From NCBI GenBank assembly GCA_024803745.1, contig JANJXV010000013.1, forward strand, positions 55,855,001-55,919,000: a stretch of 64,000 bases of DNA. The letters run 5' to 3'. Origin of the DNA: Megascapheus bottae. Taxonomy: Eukaryota > Chordata > Mammalia > Rodentia > Geomyidae. The notes beneath the pieces are model-generated. The model made no database searches. It was not told the origin of the DNA and worked only from the letters and a program-made list of their open reading frames with translations. Every line of letters begins with the position of its first letter. The stretch's first letter is position 1. The position numbers and the translations under genes were made by a program. This document shows, one piece after another, positions 24,959 to 32,177 of the stretch.

Positions 24959-27900
24959 TATGAATCAGTGCTTAGCTGGTGGACAGGACAGAGAGTGAAC
25001 CCTGGGCTGGATTGGGGCCAACTCGCACTTTCCCTGAGAGTTTTCACCCTTGGGTCCTCACAGGGCTCAGGAGGAGCCCAGGCGGGTCTTGGGCCCCTGT
25101 GGTCCAGGTTCAGGAACCCTGGGCTTCCCCCCGGAACAGTGAGCCTGAGGCGGTAGGCACGGGCTGGGCATCCCATGTGTCCTGTGCCGCCTCCCGCCTC
25201 CCCCCAGCCGCACGTGGCGCTCGCAGCCCAGGCCGGCTGTGCTTGCGCCACCTGGACTGGTGTTCCGAAGCTAGCTGTCGCCACCTGGTGGCCAGTGCGC
25301 ACTTGGAGCACTCAGCAGGCTAGCCTCGGCTGGGTGGCCCTGCCCCGCGGGGCTCCACAGGCGTCCTGGGACGGCTGACTCAGGGCCCTCACCTGTTCCC
25401 ACGTCCTAGGGATCGGCTGCTGGCTTCCTGCTTCCTGCCTGTCTGGTTGCAGGCCTGCTCTGCCATCTTTCACACACTTGTTTATGGGCTCCTGGGCTGT
25501 AACCTTTCGCTCAATGGGCTTTTGTGTTCCTCCTCTGATCCGTGCAGGGCCCAGGCCCAGCGTCCTGGAGACACAGCACGCAGTGACCTGGCCTCTGTGA
25601 CCTGCAACCCATGGCTATGGCTAAGGGCAGCTGAGCTCTGAAGGGCAGGTGCCCTGAGCTCTCTGCCACAGCCATGGGGGGCAGGGTAGAGGAGGGGGGA
25701 AGGCCGTCCCTGCTGGCCAGCCTCTGTATATGAAGACCTGCTTCCAGGCCACCATGGTAGGGGAGGCGTGAGGTCCTGCTTTCTCAGAACCTCTGCCTGT
25801 GCCCAGGGCTGTGAGGGGACAGGTGCCGCCCCACCAACCCCGCCCCCGCCCCACACTTATTGGAAATGGGGTCCTCAGTCCCATAGGGTAGTGTTTTTAT
25901 CTTTTACTTGTGTGTGTGCGCTAGTACTAGGACTTGAACTCAGGGCCTGGGCGCTGTCCCTCAGCTTTTTCCCTCAAGTCTGGCGCTCTATTGCTATAGC
26001 CACAGTTCCATGTCCACCTGTTTGCTGGTTGACTTTGCTGGCCAGGCTGTGTGCCCGGGCAGGGCCTCTGCACTCTGCACGAGCAGTGACACGCCTGGCC
26101 TGCAGTCATGTGTGTGCTTCGCCCGCAGGCATCTGGTACAACATCCTCAGTGGAATCGGAAAGCTGGCCGTCATCATCAACGTAAGTGACCTGGGACCTC
26201 AGCCTATCCAGAATGGACGGTGACAGTCCAGCCCTTCCCTGGGCACGGGACCTGTTCCCAGCCCTCTTTACAGTCCTGGTAGGGGGATGTCACCCTTTAG
26301 AACGTCCCTTGACTGGGGTGGGGGAGGGGGAGGGAAGGAGACAGAGGGAGGGAGAGAAACCACGAGGAAAGAAACTGATGGGAGGAGAAAGGCAGAAAGA
26401 AGCCCCTCCTTGGCAGTCTGTCTTCTTTACATTTTTACAACGCACACCTGCTCGTTAAGAGACACTGAGGCCTGGAGCACTCCATCCCCCGCCCCATGCT
26501 GAGCCGGGCCTGGTCCCCAGAGCGGGGCACCTGGCACATAGCGGGCAGGGCAGCTCCCCAAAGCTCAGGCCTGGAGCTCCCCTGCCACCCGCCCCCAGGG
26601 GAATGGGGTCCCAGGGGCCCCTTCCCGCCTGCCAGCCCCAGCCCCAGCCCCACGCGGGCTTTGAGATCTCCGCTGAGGCCTGCATGTACCAGCAGCAGTG
26701 CCCTGGGGCAGGGACTGCACGGATAGCCACACAGTGCAGGCAGCCAACAGGCAGCTGTTTGGGGCTTCACTGGCGGCGTCAAGAACAGAGCCACTCACCT
26801 GCCCATTCCCTGCAGTCCTGAGAGTCCCCTTGGCAGCTGTGGGGCTTCAGGTCCCTCTTCCCCAGCCTGCCCCGAGGCAGGCAGGCTGCTGGCTACTTGT
26901 CTGCTCTAATGAGCCGCCCTGGCCTGTCCACGCAGAGCCGCTAGGCACCCTGCCCCGCCACACTGCCACCCCGCCCCGCCCCACCACCATCCTGGCTCCC
27001 GGGGGCTGTGTGGCCTCCTGCCCACCCTGACCCGCCGTTCCCCGCCAGGCCTTCGTGATCTCGTTCACGTCAGACTTCATCCCGCGCCTGGTGTACCTCT
27101 ACATGTACAGCCAGAACGGGACCATGCACGGCTTCGTCAACCACACGCTCTCCTCCTTCAACGTCAGCGACTTCCAGAACGGAACAGCCCCCAGCGACCC
27201 CCTAGACCTGGGCTATGAGGTGCAGATCTGCAGGTACACTCCACCTCACTCTTTATTAAAGAGGCCCACCCAGCGGGCTTCCGGGAAAGCCGGGGTTTCA
27301 GCCAGGACCACGTACAGGACAACTGGCACTCTTTAAAAAAAAAAAAGGGGGGGGGGGAGGCGGAAGTGTGGCCTCGGGGTAGAGTGCTTGCCTACCATGC
27401 ACAAAGGCCTGAGTTCTATTCCTTGGTTCCTTGGTACCACATGCATAGAAAAAGCTGGAGGTGGTGCTGTGGCTCAAGTGATAGAGCGCTAGCCTGGAGA
27501 AAGCCCAAGGACAGTGCTCAGGCCCTGAGTTCAAGATCCAGAACTGGGAAAACAGAAACCTGGGCACAGTGGCTCATACCTGTTGCTACTTGGGAGGCAG
27601 AGATTGGGAGGATTGTGATTTGAGGCTGGTCTCAACAAAAAGCTGGAGAGACCATGCCTCAACCAATGAAATGCACACGTCTGGTATCCCATCAGCTTCC
27701 TCCTCACCCTCCAGCTGGCTGCCGCACACCTGGGCTGCCTCTGGAAAGAAGGGGTACGTGGGAAAGGCCTCGCCCCGAAGACTAAGGCCCAGAGCAGCCG
27801 CACTAGCTGTAGCTTATTCCTGAGCTAAAACAAGGGCTGTCCTGTCTGAACACGCTCCACCCCATCCACAGCCAGACGCCACATTGCCGTTTCCTGGGAG

Positions 27901-30900
27901 AGCACACGGGTTAAGGATGAGAGCTAGCAAAAGAGGAAAATGGGCAGTGAAAGGCCATGTCTGCAATCGACCACAAATGGGTTTTCAGGGAGTTTGCCAA
28001 GTAGCCAGCCCCAAAGCATTATCCCAGCATTCTCATGGAGGTAGCCAGGGATGGAGAGGGAAAGAAGCGGAAGCAGGTGCCTATGGTGGAGAGGACAGAG
28101 GCTGCTTGTTCCCTGAGAGCAGGCTGTGCGAGTCGGCGTGGCTGCAGCCCTGCAGAAGGTTCCCACAGATCCGATCTCAGAACTGGCTCCCTCCAGAGCA
28201 GAGCCACCGTGGCAGCAGGCCCAGGCGCTGGTCCTCCCTGCTGCCCCTGCCCCCTGGGAATAGCATAATGTGAGGGGTGCCCAGGCTGAAGCCCAGAAAG
28301 CTGGTGCTCAGAGACACTCGGCAAGCTGGCAGTTCTCATGGGCAAAGCACCAGGCTTGTGACTCCAGACCAGGACTACGCCTTCAGAGCCGGCTCTGTCC
28401 TGTCTCTGCCTTTAGCTACCTGCCCCTGGTATCGGCCTTTTGTACAAGGCAGAGTTGGGCTTCCACAGCAGCGTGGCTGAGACCCACTGGGCAGGTGGCC
28501 TACCCTGGACGTGAGCATCATGAAGGGCGAGGAAGACCCAGGGGGAGACCCGGCCTCACCCCCTACCAACAGACCTTTGCAGAAGGCGGTGGCTCACGTC
28601 CGATCCCAGCTACTCAGGAGGATGAGATCTGAGGCCCACAGTCTGAAGCCAGCCAGTGTGGGCAGAAAGGGCCTATCACCAATCAAGCAGCAAAAAGCCA
28701 TACCTAAAGGTGTAGCTCAAGTAGTAGAGCACTAGACTTCAGTGAAAAGAGCTAAGGGACAGGGCCAGGGCCCTGGATTCAAGCCCCGACTCTGGCATAC
28801 ATACAGAAAAGAAAGGGTGGCGGGAGGGGAGCTAAGTTCAGCCAGGAGCCCAGCCCTCTGCTGTGACAGGGGTCCAGAGGACCAGAAAGACATTTCCATA
28901 CACAGGCCTGCAGGCTCAGCTGCACAGGAGGCAGACACAGGATAGGCAGAGTATCTGAAAGACTGAGTAATGTGCAAAGGCTGGGAGGTGGCTCAGACCA
29001 AGGGTTCCTTGGGGAGAACGGGGAAATGGAGGCGCAGTCTGAAAGTGACCCGCCCCAGGGCAGGATGTATGCATACAGCCGAGAGAAGGAGCCAGCACCT
29101 GGGATGTCTGGGCCCCGTGCCCAGACCACCCCACCCCACACAGGCCGCCTCTGGGCTCCAGGACTGTCCACCCAGGGGGGGACAGGTGGACAAGAGGGCC
29201 TGTGGAGTCAGGGCTTCCAGCGTGGGGACCCCATCTGAGCCTGGGGCCTGCATCCTCTTGGGACCTGCCGGGTTCAGGTGAGAGCCCTCTGCCAGGCCAG
29301 TCCACCTGGGTGACTGTCACCAGGTCCCCGGGCCCTGTGAACCTCCTCCAACATAAAGAGATCCCCTTGGGGAACGGCCCCTGCCGCAGGCCACCGGCTC
29401 AGATAGGACAGGGCTCTCGAAGCTTCTCTCTGGAGCTGCCCAGCACCAGCGGGCACCTGAGCTCCCGTGTCGGGCCCTCAGCTCCCAGCACCCCCACCCG
29501 CAGGTACAAAGACTACCGGGAGCCGCCGTGGTCCCAGCACAAGTATGACGTCTCCAAGGACTTCTGGGCTGTGCTGGCTGCACGCCTGGCCTTCGTCATC
29601 GTCTTCCAGGTGCGTGGGGTCACCACGCATGCCGCTCTGGCAGGGAGGCAAGCGCCACCAGAGTCCTGTGCTCAGAAGGCCCCTGAGCCTCGGCTGTGCC
29701 CTGGGATCTCCAGAAGGACACCCCAACCTCCCAAGGGCACCCCACCCTGGCCCTGCCCATGACCTGCCCCAAGAGAACCTCTGGGAAGAAGGCGAGAGAG
29801 GGGCCCTGGCTCCTTCAGCCCCTGCCTCTGGGCTCCCTGCAGACAATGGGGCAGGCACAGCCAGCCAGCCACACCCAGTGACCCAGCTCTAGGGACAGGA
29901 TGCCACCGAATTCTGTGGGGGAGCTGGGACCCATCACCAGGGGCTTGAGAGAGGGAGCCCCTACAAGCGTGGCTGCTATGGGGCTTTGAGGCTACTCCTC
30001 TGCCTCTCCTGACCATGCAGTCCAGGCTGGACTCTGGACTCTGGACTCCACCCCCTCTCCCCCTCCATCCCCTCTCCCCCTCCACCCCTCTCCCCCTCCA
30101 CCCCTCTCCCCCTCCATCCCCTCTCCCCCTCCATCCCCTCTCCCCCTCCACCCCTCTCCCCCTCCATCCCCTCTCCCCCTCCATCCCCTCTCCCCCTCGA
30201 TCCCTTATCCCCTTCCATCCCCTCTCCCCTTCCATCCCCTCTCCCCCTTCCATCCCCTCTCCCCCTCCATCCCCTCTCCCCCTCCATCCCCTCTCCCCCC
30301 CATCCCCTTTCCCTCCATCCCCTCTCCCCCTCGATCCCTTATCCCCTTCCATCCCCTCTCTCCCCTCCACCCCTCTCCCCCTCCATCCCCTCTCTCCCTC
30401 CATCCCCTCCCCCTCCATCCCCTCTCCCCCTCCATCCCCTCTCCCCCTCCATCCCCTCTCCCCCCCATCCCCTTTCCCTCCATCCCCTCTCCCCCTCCAT
30501 CCCTTATCCCCTTCCATCCCCTCTCTCCCCTCCACCCCTCTCCCCCTCCATCCCCTCTCCCCCTACACCCCTCTTTCCCTCCATCCCCTCTCCCCCTTCT
30601 ATCCCCTCTCTCCCTTCCACCCCTCTCCCCCTCCTTCCCCTCTCTCCCCTCCACCCCTCTTTCCCTCCATCCTCTCTCCCCCTCCATCCCCTCTCCCCCT
30701 CCATCCCCTCCCCCTCCCCCTCCTAGCCACAGGACCCCACAGGTGCCACGTGCTGGGGGTGGGGCTATGCCAGGTGGGTGGGCACACAGGCGAGGCAGGC
30801 ACACCGGTGTGGCCTGTGGCACCATGGACCCCCACGCCCTGTCCCACAGAACCTGGTGATGTTCATGAGTGACTTCGTGGACTGGGTGATCCCCGACATC

Positions 30901-31098
30901 CCCAAGGATATCAGCCAGCAGATCCACAAGGAGAAGGTGCTCATGGTGGAGCTGTTCATGCGGGAGGAGCAGGGCAAGCAGCAGCTGCTGGACACGTGGA
31001 TGGAGAAGGACCGCCAGAGAGAGGGGCCGTGCAACAACCACACGCCCAAGGCCCCCTCGGAGGCCCCCACCCTCGAGTTCCAGGGCGGGGCCCTGTAG
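199..31098 (+). CDS. ANO1: ANO1 (TMEM16A) calcium-activated chloride channel, 3' part, exons 10-14 and 16-26, joined
   Basis: Anoctamin-1 is a plasma-membrane homodimeric chloride channel opened by cytosolic calcium. The exons run 199-333, 4126-4286, 9293-9375, 11701-11712, 12157-12228, 13615-13689, 17050-17251, 17352-17463, 18029-18086, 20042-20142, 21061-21209, 23489-23641, 26129-26181, 27049-27233, 29504-29609 and 30850-31098. All have AG/GT borders, and after the first base they total 1905 nt: 634 codons plus stop, phase kept throughout. They cover TM1 to TM10 and the C-terminus. All six classical calcium ligand positions are kept: Asn-Asn...Glu in TM6 (exon 20), Glu-x-x-Glu in TM7 (exon 21) and Glu...Asp in TM8 (exon 22). 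The N-terminal cytosolic third and exons 1-9 lie upstream of the window. Exon numbers follow the 26-exon human gene from memory. FADD downstream separates ANO1 from other anoctamins by synteny. Confidence 0.97.
1396..1632 (-). mobile_element. SINE, 7SL/B1-like left half plus tRNA-like right half
   Basis: Read on the - strand it has the family hallmarks: a 7SL-like block (seen as cagatctcagcctcctgag on the + strand), a middle 'ttaattgg' block, and a right half with the tRNA-like A box (complement of cttgagccacagctcc) and B box (complement of ggcttgaactcagggcc). It is a moderately diverged copy in ANO1 intron 10. Confidence 0.85.
2208..2480. repeat. CA-rich minisatellite in ANO1 intron 10
   Basis: Units of roughly 50-60 bp combine CACACA/TGCACA blocks with 'cccatgcactcccgctg' and, in the last three units, 'caggctcttgctgc'. 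Neighbouring copies are nearly identical, which indicates recent tandem expansion. Open frames on both strands here are repeat translations. Confidence 0.85.
3288..3492 (-). mobile_element. Old degenerate SINE copy
   Basis: Weak matches to the local SINE family run from 'gtttgagctcacagcc' to 'gattacagacacc', with many substitutions. The order of blocks is that of a - strand insertion. Confidence 0.55.
3520..3815 (+). mobile_element. SINE fragments in tandem
   Basis: A partial copy (gcaggaaagtctgtgagac onward) is followed by a fuller one starting at 'ctactcaggaggctgagatc' and ending in 'ccctgagttcaagctc'. Both lie in + orientation. Confidence 0.75.
3864..3908. repeat. (CA)n microsatellite
   Basis: About 22 uninterrupted CA dinucleotides follow the 3' end of a SINE, a usual site of microsatellite birth. 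Confidence 0.97.
4126..4286 (+). CDS. ANO1: ANO1 exon 11 (first extracellular loop, start of TM2)
   Basis: The acceptor is 'tgcgttgcag' and the donor 'gtaagtg'. The exon encodes the cysteine-rich TM1-TM2 loop ([16 protein letters not shown] and onward, with a CxxC and further cysteines that form disulfides in the family) and the start of TM2 ([14 protein letters not shown]). NIT is a glycosylation sequon. Confidence 0.97.
5280..5505 (-). mobile_element. SINE, 7SL/B1-like plus tRNA-like right half
   Basis: On the + strand it runs from 'gggcttgagctcagggcc' through 'ccacttgagccacagctcc' and 'ggttaattgg' to 'gggactacaggtgtgag', the reverse complement of the family consensus order. Confidence 0.85.
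7545..7648. repeat. C-rich tandem repeat (ccccaycccgaccca type)
   Basis: Short units of CCCCATCCCGACCCA and close variants repeat over about 100 bp. The opposite strand has G-runs able to form quadruplexes. Confidence 0.7.
7655..7830 (-). mobile_element. L1 (LINE-1) ORF2 3' fragment, antisense
   Basis: The + strand stretch around 7735-7785, with 'gcagaagctttttattag' and 'aatcccatttgtctatttt', is the complement of the well-known mammalian L1 ORF2 segment. It is short and 5'-truncated, with no coding capacity. Confidence 0.75.
8188..8430 (-). mobile_element. SINE with A-tail, 7SL/B1-like plus tRNA-like right half
   Basis: A T-run at 8188-8210 is the complement of the A-tail. It is followed by the full set of family blocks ending at 'ggattacaggcttgagcc'. 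It looks like a nearly full-length copy. Confidence 0.88.
9293..9375 (+). CDS. ANO1: ANO1 exon 12 (TM2 end, acidic cluster of first intracellular loop)
   Basis: The acceptor is 'ctccccacag' and the donor 'gtgaat'. It encodes [18 protein letters not shown] and DLTGFEEDE. The acidic run that is four Glu in human and mouse reads E-E-D-E here, and a Leu sits where human has Arg before Trp (NYRW to NYLW). This loop tunes voltage and calcium sensitivity. Confidence 0.96.
9885..10206 (-). mobile_element. Two abutting - strand SINE copies (9885-9962 partial, 9968-10206 fuller)
   Basis: The first starts 'gggactaggacttgaactc' and stops soon after its A box. The second contains 'ggtactcaaactaagggcc', 'ttggctggttaattgg' and 'cagatctcagcctcctggg'. 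Confidence 0.75.
10905..11115 (+). mobile_element. SINE, diverged + strand copy
   Basis: It starts near 'ggcatggtggtgtgtgcctg' and ends in a tRNA-like right half (gtggctcagctggtaaagga, then gagttcaaattt) followed by an A-rich tail. Confidence 0.75.
11701..11712 (+). CDS. ANO1: ANO1 exon 13, 12-nt microexon encoding EAVK (segment c)
   Basis: The sequence gaggctgtcaag lies between an acceptor ending 'ttcctgaag' and the donor 'gtttgc'. It translates as Glu-Ala-Val-Lys, the known alternatively spliced segment c, which changes voltage and calcium dependence. Exons 12 and 14 both end or begin on codon borders, so it can be skipped in frame. The donor is weak, and a (TA)n and T-rich tract follows it. 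Confidence 0.93.
12157..12228 (+). CDS. ANO1: ANO1 exon 14
   Basis: The acceptor is 'ccttcacag' and the donor 'gtacgg'. The 24 codons read [20 protein letters not shown] and onward to KHKE, matching the charged first intracellular loop. The C-terminal residues differ from the human SRNKE. Confidence 0.96.
12229..13614 (+). other. ANO1: ANO1 intron where the alternative exon 15 (segment d) would be expected
   Basis: In human and mouse a 78-nt alternative exon (26 residues, segment d) lies here. I read this interval in all three + frames and found no stretch resembling it with splice sites. It holds unique sequence and one - strand SINE (13148-13330). Exon 14 joins exon 16 in phase without it. 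Confidence 0.6.
13148..13330 (-). mobile_element. SINE, 7SL/B1-like left half with partial right half
   Basis: On the + strand it runs from 'caggtgcttaaactcaagg' to 'ggattacaggtgtgagcc'. The right half is shortened compared with the family consensus. Confidence 0.8.
13615..13689 (+). CDS. ANO1: ANO1 exon 16 (start of TM3)
   Basis: The acceptor is 'ctgtcacag' and the donor 'gtaagt'. The 25 codons read [16 protein letters not shown] and TNLVSIIFM, the pre-TM3 region and first part of TM3. Confidence 0.97.
13849..16330. repeat. Minisatellite, 44 copies of a 56/57-bp unit, E-box in most units
   Basis: Each unit contains, in order, 'ggtgattccacacctttgct', 'ggtcccacctgctggctgat' and 'ggttccgtggctcact', with a G insertion (gtgggctc) that makes some units 57 bp. 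By hand count there are 44 units. The hexamer after 'ccc' is CACGTG in about 16, CACCTG in about 23 and altered in 5. Copies differ by only a few bases, so the array expanded recently. The long - strand frames across it are translations of the repeat. Confidence 0.97.
16330..16412 (-). mobile_element. SINE left-half remnant at the minisatellite edge
   Basis: The sequence 'gggctggcttcaaacc...cagatctcag...gctaggatgacaggcacgagccactgg' is the 7SL-like end of a - strand SINE. The minisatellite begins or ends inside the element. Confidence 0.75.
17050..17251 (+). CDS. ANO1: ANO1 exon 17 (TM3-TM4)
   Basis: The acceptor is 'tccctcag' and the donor 'gtgcgt'. It encodes the rest of TM3 ([17 protein letters not shown]), the extracellular [12 protein letters not shown] loop and TM4 ([20 protein letters not shown]). 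Identity to human is near complete. Confidence 0.98.
17352..17463 (+). CDS. ANO1: ANO1 exon 18 (TM5)
   Basis: The acceptor is 'cctcctccag' and the donor 'gtaggg'. It encodes [20 protein letters not shown] and then [17 protein letters not shown], the pore-lining TM5. The intron before it is only 100 bp. Confidence 0.97.
17464..18028 (+). other. ANO1: ANO1 intron 18 with degenerate 'gaccccag' repeats
   Basis: From about 17585 to 17815 irregular units of the type 'gaccccagaccacaggg' recur every 20-40 bp, an old diverged tandem array. No exon is seen apart from the flanking ones. Confidence 0.6.
18029..18086 (+). CDS. ANO1: ANO1 exon 19
   Basis: The acceptor is 'cgttccag' and the donor 'gtaatg'. 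The 58 nt encode [19 protein letters not shown]; human has R where this has H after IF. It is the TM5-TM6 extracellular loop. Confidence 0.97.
18087..20041 (+). other. ANO1: ANO1 intron 19
   Basis: Unique sequence with no recognised repeat lies at 18.1-19.58 kb. From about 19600 the intron is a GC-box array (separate entry) running to the exon 20 acceptor. Confidence 0.8.
19600..20030. repeat. GC-box minisatellite directly upstream of ANO1 exon 20
   Basis: About 17 G-rich boxes occur, some 15 of them perfect GGGCGGGG. They alternate with 'cggcttgctctct', 'ctggctcc' and 'ctgacg' blocks, so the higher-order unit is roughly 55-65 bp. The + strand has many G-runs of 4-6. It ends about 12 bp before the exon 20 splice acceptor, leaving only 'cctgtgcctgcccctctgca' as the pyrimidine tract. 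Confidence 0.93.
20042..20142 (+). CDS. ANO1: ANO1 exon 20 (TM6, calcium ligands Asn-Asn and Glu)
   Basis: The acceptor is 'cccctctgcag' and the donor 'gtgagt'. It encodes [20 protein letters not shown] and [13 protein letters not shown], the gating helix TM6. The Asn pair (20117-20122) and Glu (20129-20131) match mouse N650, N651 and E654 of the calcium site. Confidence 0.98.
20143..21060 (+). other. ANO1: ANO1 intron 20 with two + strand SINEs
   Basis: SINE copies lie at about 20545-20760 (7SL-like head, then 'gtggctcaagtggtagagc' and 'gagttcaagccccaggac') and about 20770-20950 (diverged head 'ggtgggtcgcatctgtaatc'). The rest is unique. Confidence 0.75.
20545..20760 (+). mobile_element. 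SINE, 7SL/B1-like plus tRNA-like right half
   Basis: The head 'ggtggctcagccctgtaatc' is followed by the right half with A box 'gtggctcaagtggtagagca' and B box 'gagttcaagcc'. Confidence 0.8.
21061..21209 (+). CDS. ANO1: ANO1 exon 21 (TM6-TM7 loop, calcium ligands Glu-x-x-Glu)
   Basis: The acceptor is 'tttcttccag' and the donor 'gtgagt'. It encodes [20 protein letters not shown] and onward, a basic loop less conserved than its surroundings, then [20 protein letters not shown]. The two Glu codons at 21194-21196 and 21203-21205 match mouse E702 and E705. Confidence 0.97.
22040..22160 (+). mobile_element. SINE left-half fragment
   Basis: The 7SL-like block 'ctcaggaggctgagatctga' and 'ggatcatggttcaaagc' are present, but the tRNA-like right half is missing. 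Confidence 0.75.
23135..23385 (+). mobile_element. SINE, near full length
   Basis: The head 'ggcactcgtgtctgtaaccc' is followed by 'gcaggaaagtctgtgatgct', 'attaatcatcacaagctgg', the A box 'gtggctcaagtggtagagtg' and 'gagttcaagccctcg'. Confidence 0.85.
23489..23641 (+). CDS. ANO1: ANO1 exon 22 (TM7-TM8, calcium ligands Glu and Asp)
   Basis: The acceptor is 'ctccccgcag' and the donor 'gtgagt'. It encodes [20 protein letters not shown] and then [15 protein letters not shown]. Glu at 23569-23571 and Asp at 23581-23583 match mouse E734 and D738. Confidence 0.98.
24010..24215 (+). mobile_element. SINE, 7SL/B1-like plus tRNA-like right half
   Basis: It runs from 'gtgtggctccgtggctcacg' through 'ctactcaggaggctgagatc' and 'ccagttaaccaccaacaaag' to a shortened right half 'gcccgggccctacaccaaag'. 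Confidence 0.85.
24650..24957 (+). repeat. Diverged SINE followed by (GT)n microsatellite
   Basis: A worn + strand SINE (24650-24905; 'ggcgcggctcagctgtaaga' as right-half trace) ends in about 26 GT dinucleotides (24906-24957). Confidence 0.75.
25905..26105 (-). mobile_element. SINE right half and partial middle block
   Basis: The + strand reads 'ctaggacttgaactcagggc', 'ggcgctgtccctcagc' and 'gccacagttcc', then breaks off within the middle block shortly before exon 23. Confidence 0.75.
26129..26181 (+). CDS. ANO1: ANO1 exon 23 (start of TM9)
   Basis: The acceptor is 'cgcccgcag' and the donor 'gtaagt'. The 53 nt encode [18 protein letters not shown] with phase kept on both sides. Ser replaces the Arg of human before GIGK. 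Confidence 0.96.
26182..27048 (+). other. ANO1: ANO1 intron 23
   Basis: GC-rich unique sequence with a short purine stretch (26310-26400). No repeat family or exon is recognised. Confidence 0.7.
27049..27233 (+). CDS. ANO1: ANO1 exon 24 (TM9, glycosylated loop)
   Basis: The acceptor is 'ccccgccag' and the donor 'gtacac'. It encodes [20 protein letters not shown] followed by the TM9-TM10 extracellular loop, which holds four N-x-S/T sequons (NGT, NHT, NVS, NGT) as in human. Confidence 0.97.
27350..27690 (+). mobile_element. ID-headed SINE followed by a 7SL-headed SINE head
   Basis: The first element begins with an ID-type head ('agagtgcttgcctaccatgc'), then the shared right half ('gtgctgtggctcaagtgata', 'gagttcaagatccagaactg'). 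A second head, 'gtggctcatacctgttgcta', follows at once. Confidence 0.82.
28578..28802 (+). mobile_element. SINE, 7SL/B1-like plus tRNA-like right half
   Basis: It runs from 'gcggtggctcacgtccgatc' through 'ctactcaggaggatgagatc' to the right half 'gtagctcaagtagtagagca' and 'gattcaagccccgactctgg'. Confidence 0.85.
29504..29609 (+). CDS. ANO1: ANO1 exon 25 (start of TM10)
   Basis: The acceptor is 'ccacccgcag' and the donor 'gtgcgt'. It encodes [20 protein letters not shown] and [16 protein letters not shown], completing a codon from exon 24 with its first G. Confidence 0.97.
29610..30849 (+). other. ANO1: ANO1 intron 25
   Basis: More than half of this intron is the polypyrimidine array at 30048-30726. 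The flanks are unique. Confidence 0.8.
30048..30726. repeat. Polypyrimidine minisatellite (cccctctccccctccat type)
   Basis: About 680 bp is almost purely C and T on the + strand, built from an 18-20-bp unit such as 'cccctctccccctccatc' with variants 'cacc', 'ttatcc' and 'tctctcc'. The last 120 bp before exon 26 are unique. The opposite strand is pure G/A with regular G-runs, which explains the long Gly/Glu/Arg open frames there. Confidence 0.95.
30850..31098 (+). CDS. ANO1: ANO1 exon 26 (TM10 end, C-terminus, stop)
   Basis: The acceptor is 'gtcccacag'. It encodes [20 protein letters not shown] and continues through the cytosolic dimerisation-proximal helix ([20 protein letters not shown]). 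It ends ...EFQGGAL with TAG at 31096-31098. The last 30 residues diverge from human, but the terminal Gly-Gly-x-Leu is kept. Confidence 0.97.
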   Translation, partial: NLVMFMSDFVDWVIPDIPKDISQQIHKEKVLMVELFMREEQGKQQLLDTWMEKDRQREGPCNNHTPKAPSEAPTLEFQGGAL

Positions 31099-31501
31099 CT
31101 GCGGGCGGCAGACCACGGGCTTGCCACCGTGCCCTCCCTGCGAGCCGGCCGTGCGCCTCTCCTCACGGGGCTGGGCTCCTGGGCGCTCTGCAAACATGGC
31201 GACTGTTTTCTGAGAGGACTTCGTTCAGTTCATTTTTTTTCTTGTTTTTGCACAAAACCATTATGCAGGGAACTGTTTTGTATCTTTAGTATCCAAGGTG
31301 AATGGAAATGATGGCTGGCCACGGGTGAGCTTGCGGGAGACATTGAGTTTCCTTTGCAGTAGGAAAAGGCCGAGACCCCAGAACCTTCCTTGCTCTGATG
31401 CCTTAAGACAGACCCAAGGACAGTGTGCAAAGCTCAGACGACCAGGATTCGGAGGAAGAAAGGAACTGAGGAGGAATAAAAGGTGATTTTTAAAAAAAGT
31501 G

Positions 31502-31601
31502 NNNNNNNNNNNNNNNNNNNNNNNNNNNNNNNNNNNNNNNNNNNNNNNNNNNNNNNNNNNNNNNNNNNNNNNNNNNNNNNNNNNNNNNNNNNNNNNNNNN
31601 N
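31502..31601. other. Assembly gap, 100 N
   Basis: Exactly 100 N characters, the usual placeholder for a gap of unknown size, interrupt the ANO1 3' UTR. Confidence 0.99.
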
Positions 31602-32171
31602 TTTTCTTAGTTCAAGGTGGAAGGAATTTATTAGTCAACTAGATGCCATGGACAGGAATTTAAAACACTGTTACTACCAAAGATTTTTATTAATAAAGGC
31701 TTCTATTTTGCTAATGCTCTTCTATATTCTATATATGTTCTTCTATCTTCCTCACAGGTGGACACTGTAGGGCATTTGGCATTTTAAAAGCTTTACAAAA
31801 CAAGTCTCGTTTTGTGGTCTAGCTTGGCATGGGGTGCTCAGCGATCCTCTGAAGTCTCTCAAACACCCGGAGAGGACTGGGCAGCCCTGACTCCCCAGAG
31901 TCCGCGCTGGGATGCTGCCTGTGTGTCAGGTGCGAGATTCCTGCACTTGACAAGTCCACAGGCACCACACAGCCTCTGTATCTACCCAACTCCTGCCGTC
32001 TGCCATTCCTCCTGTCTCTTGTACAGTCAATTGTTTCTAATGAATTTTTGTATATAAATGTATCAAAAAATTAGGTGATTACCAAAAATCCTTTTATGGA
32101 GACCATTTTTTAAAGAAAAAAACCAGAATGTACAACAAAATCCACATAACACTGTGCTGAACATTCATTTC

Positions 32172-32177
32172 AATAAA
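32172..32177 (+). terminator. Candidate ANO1 polyadenylation signal AATAAA
   Basis: A perfect hexamer about 1.07 kb after the stop. Cleavage would fall 15-30 bp downstream. Confidence 0.6.

Larger units (their letters stand above)
23642..26128 (+). other. ANO1: ANO1 intron 22
   Basis: SINEs lie at 24010-24215, 24650-24905 and 25905-26105, and a (GT)n tract at 24906-24957 abuts one SINE tail. The rest is unique, with no exon. Confidence 0.75.
27234..29503 (+). other. ANO1: ANO1 intron 24
   Basis: An ID-headed SINE (27350-27558) is joined directly to a 7SL-headed head (27556-27690), and another SINE sits at 28578-28802. The remaining sequence is unique with no exon. Confidence 0.75.

Noticed and set aside
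29672..31197. Long - strand Gly/Glu/Arg-rich frames (287 and 330 codons)
   Set aside because: They read through the complement of the polypyrimidine array and across the real ANO1 last exon on the other strand. Composition is wholly explained by the repeat.
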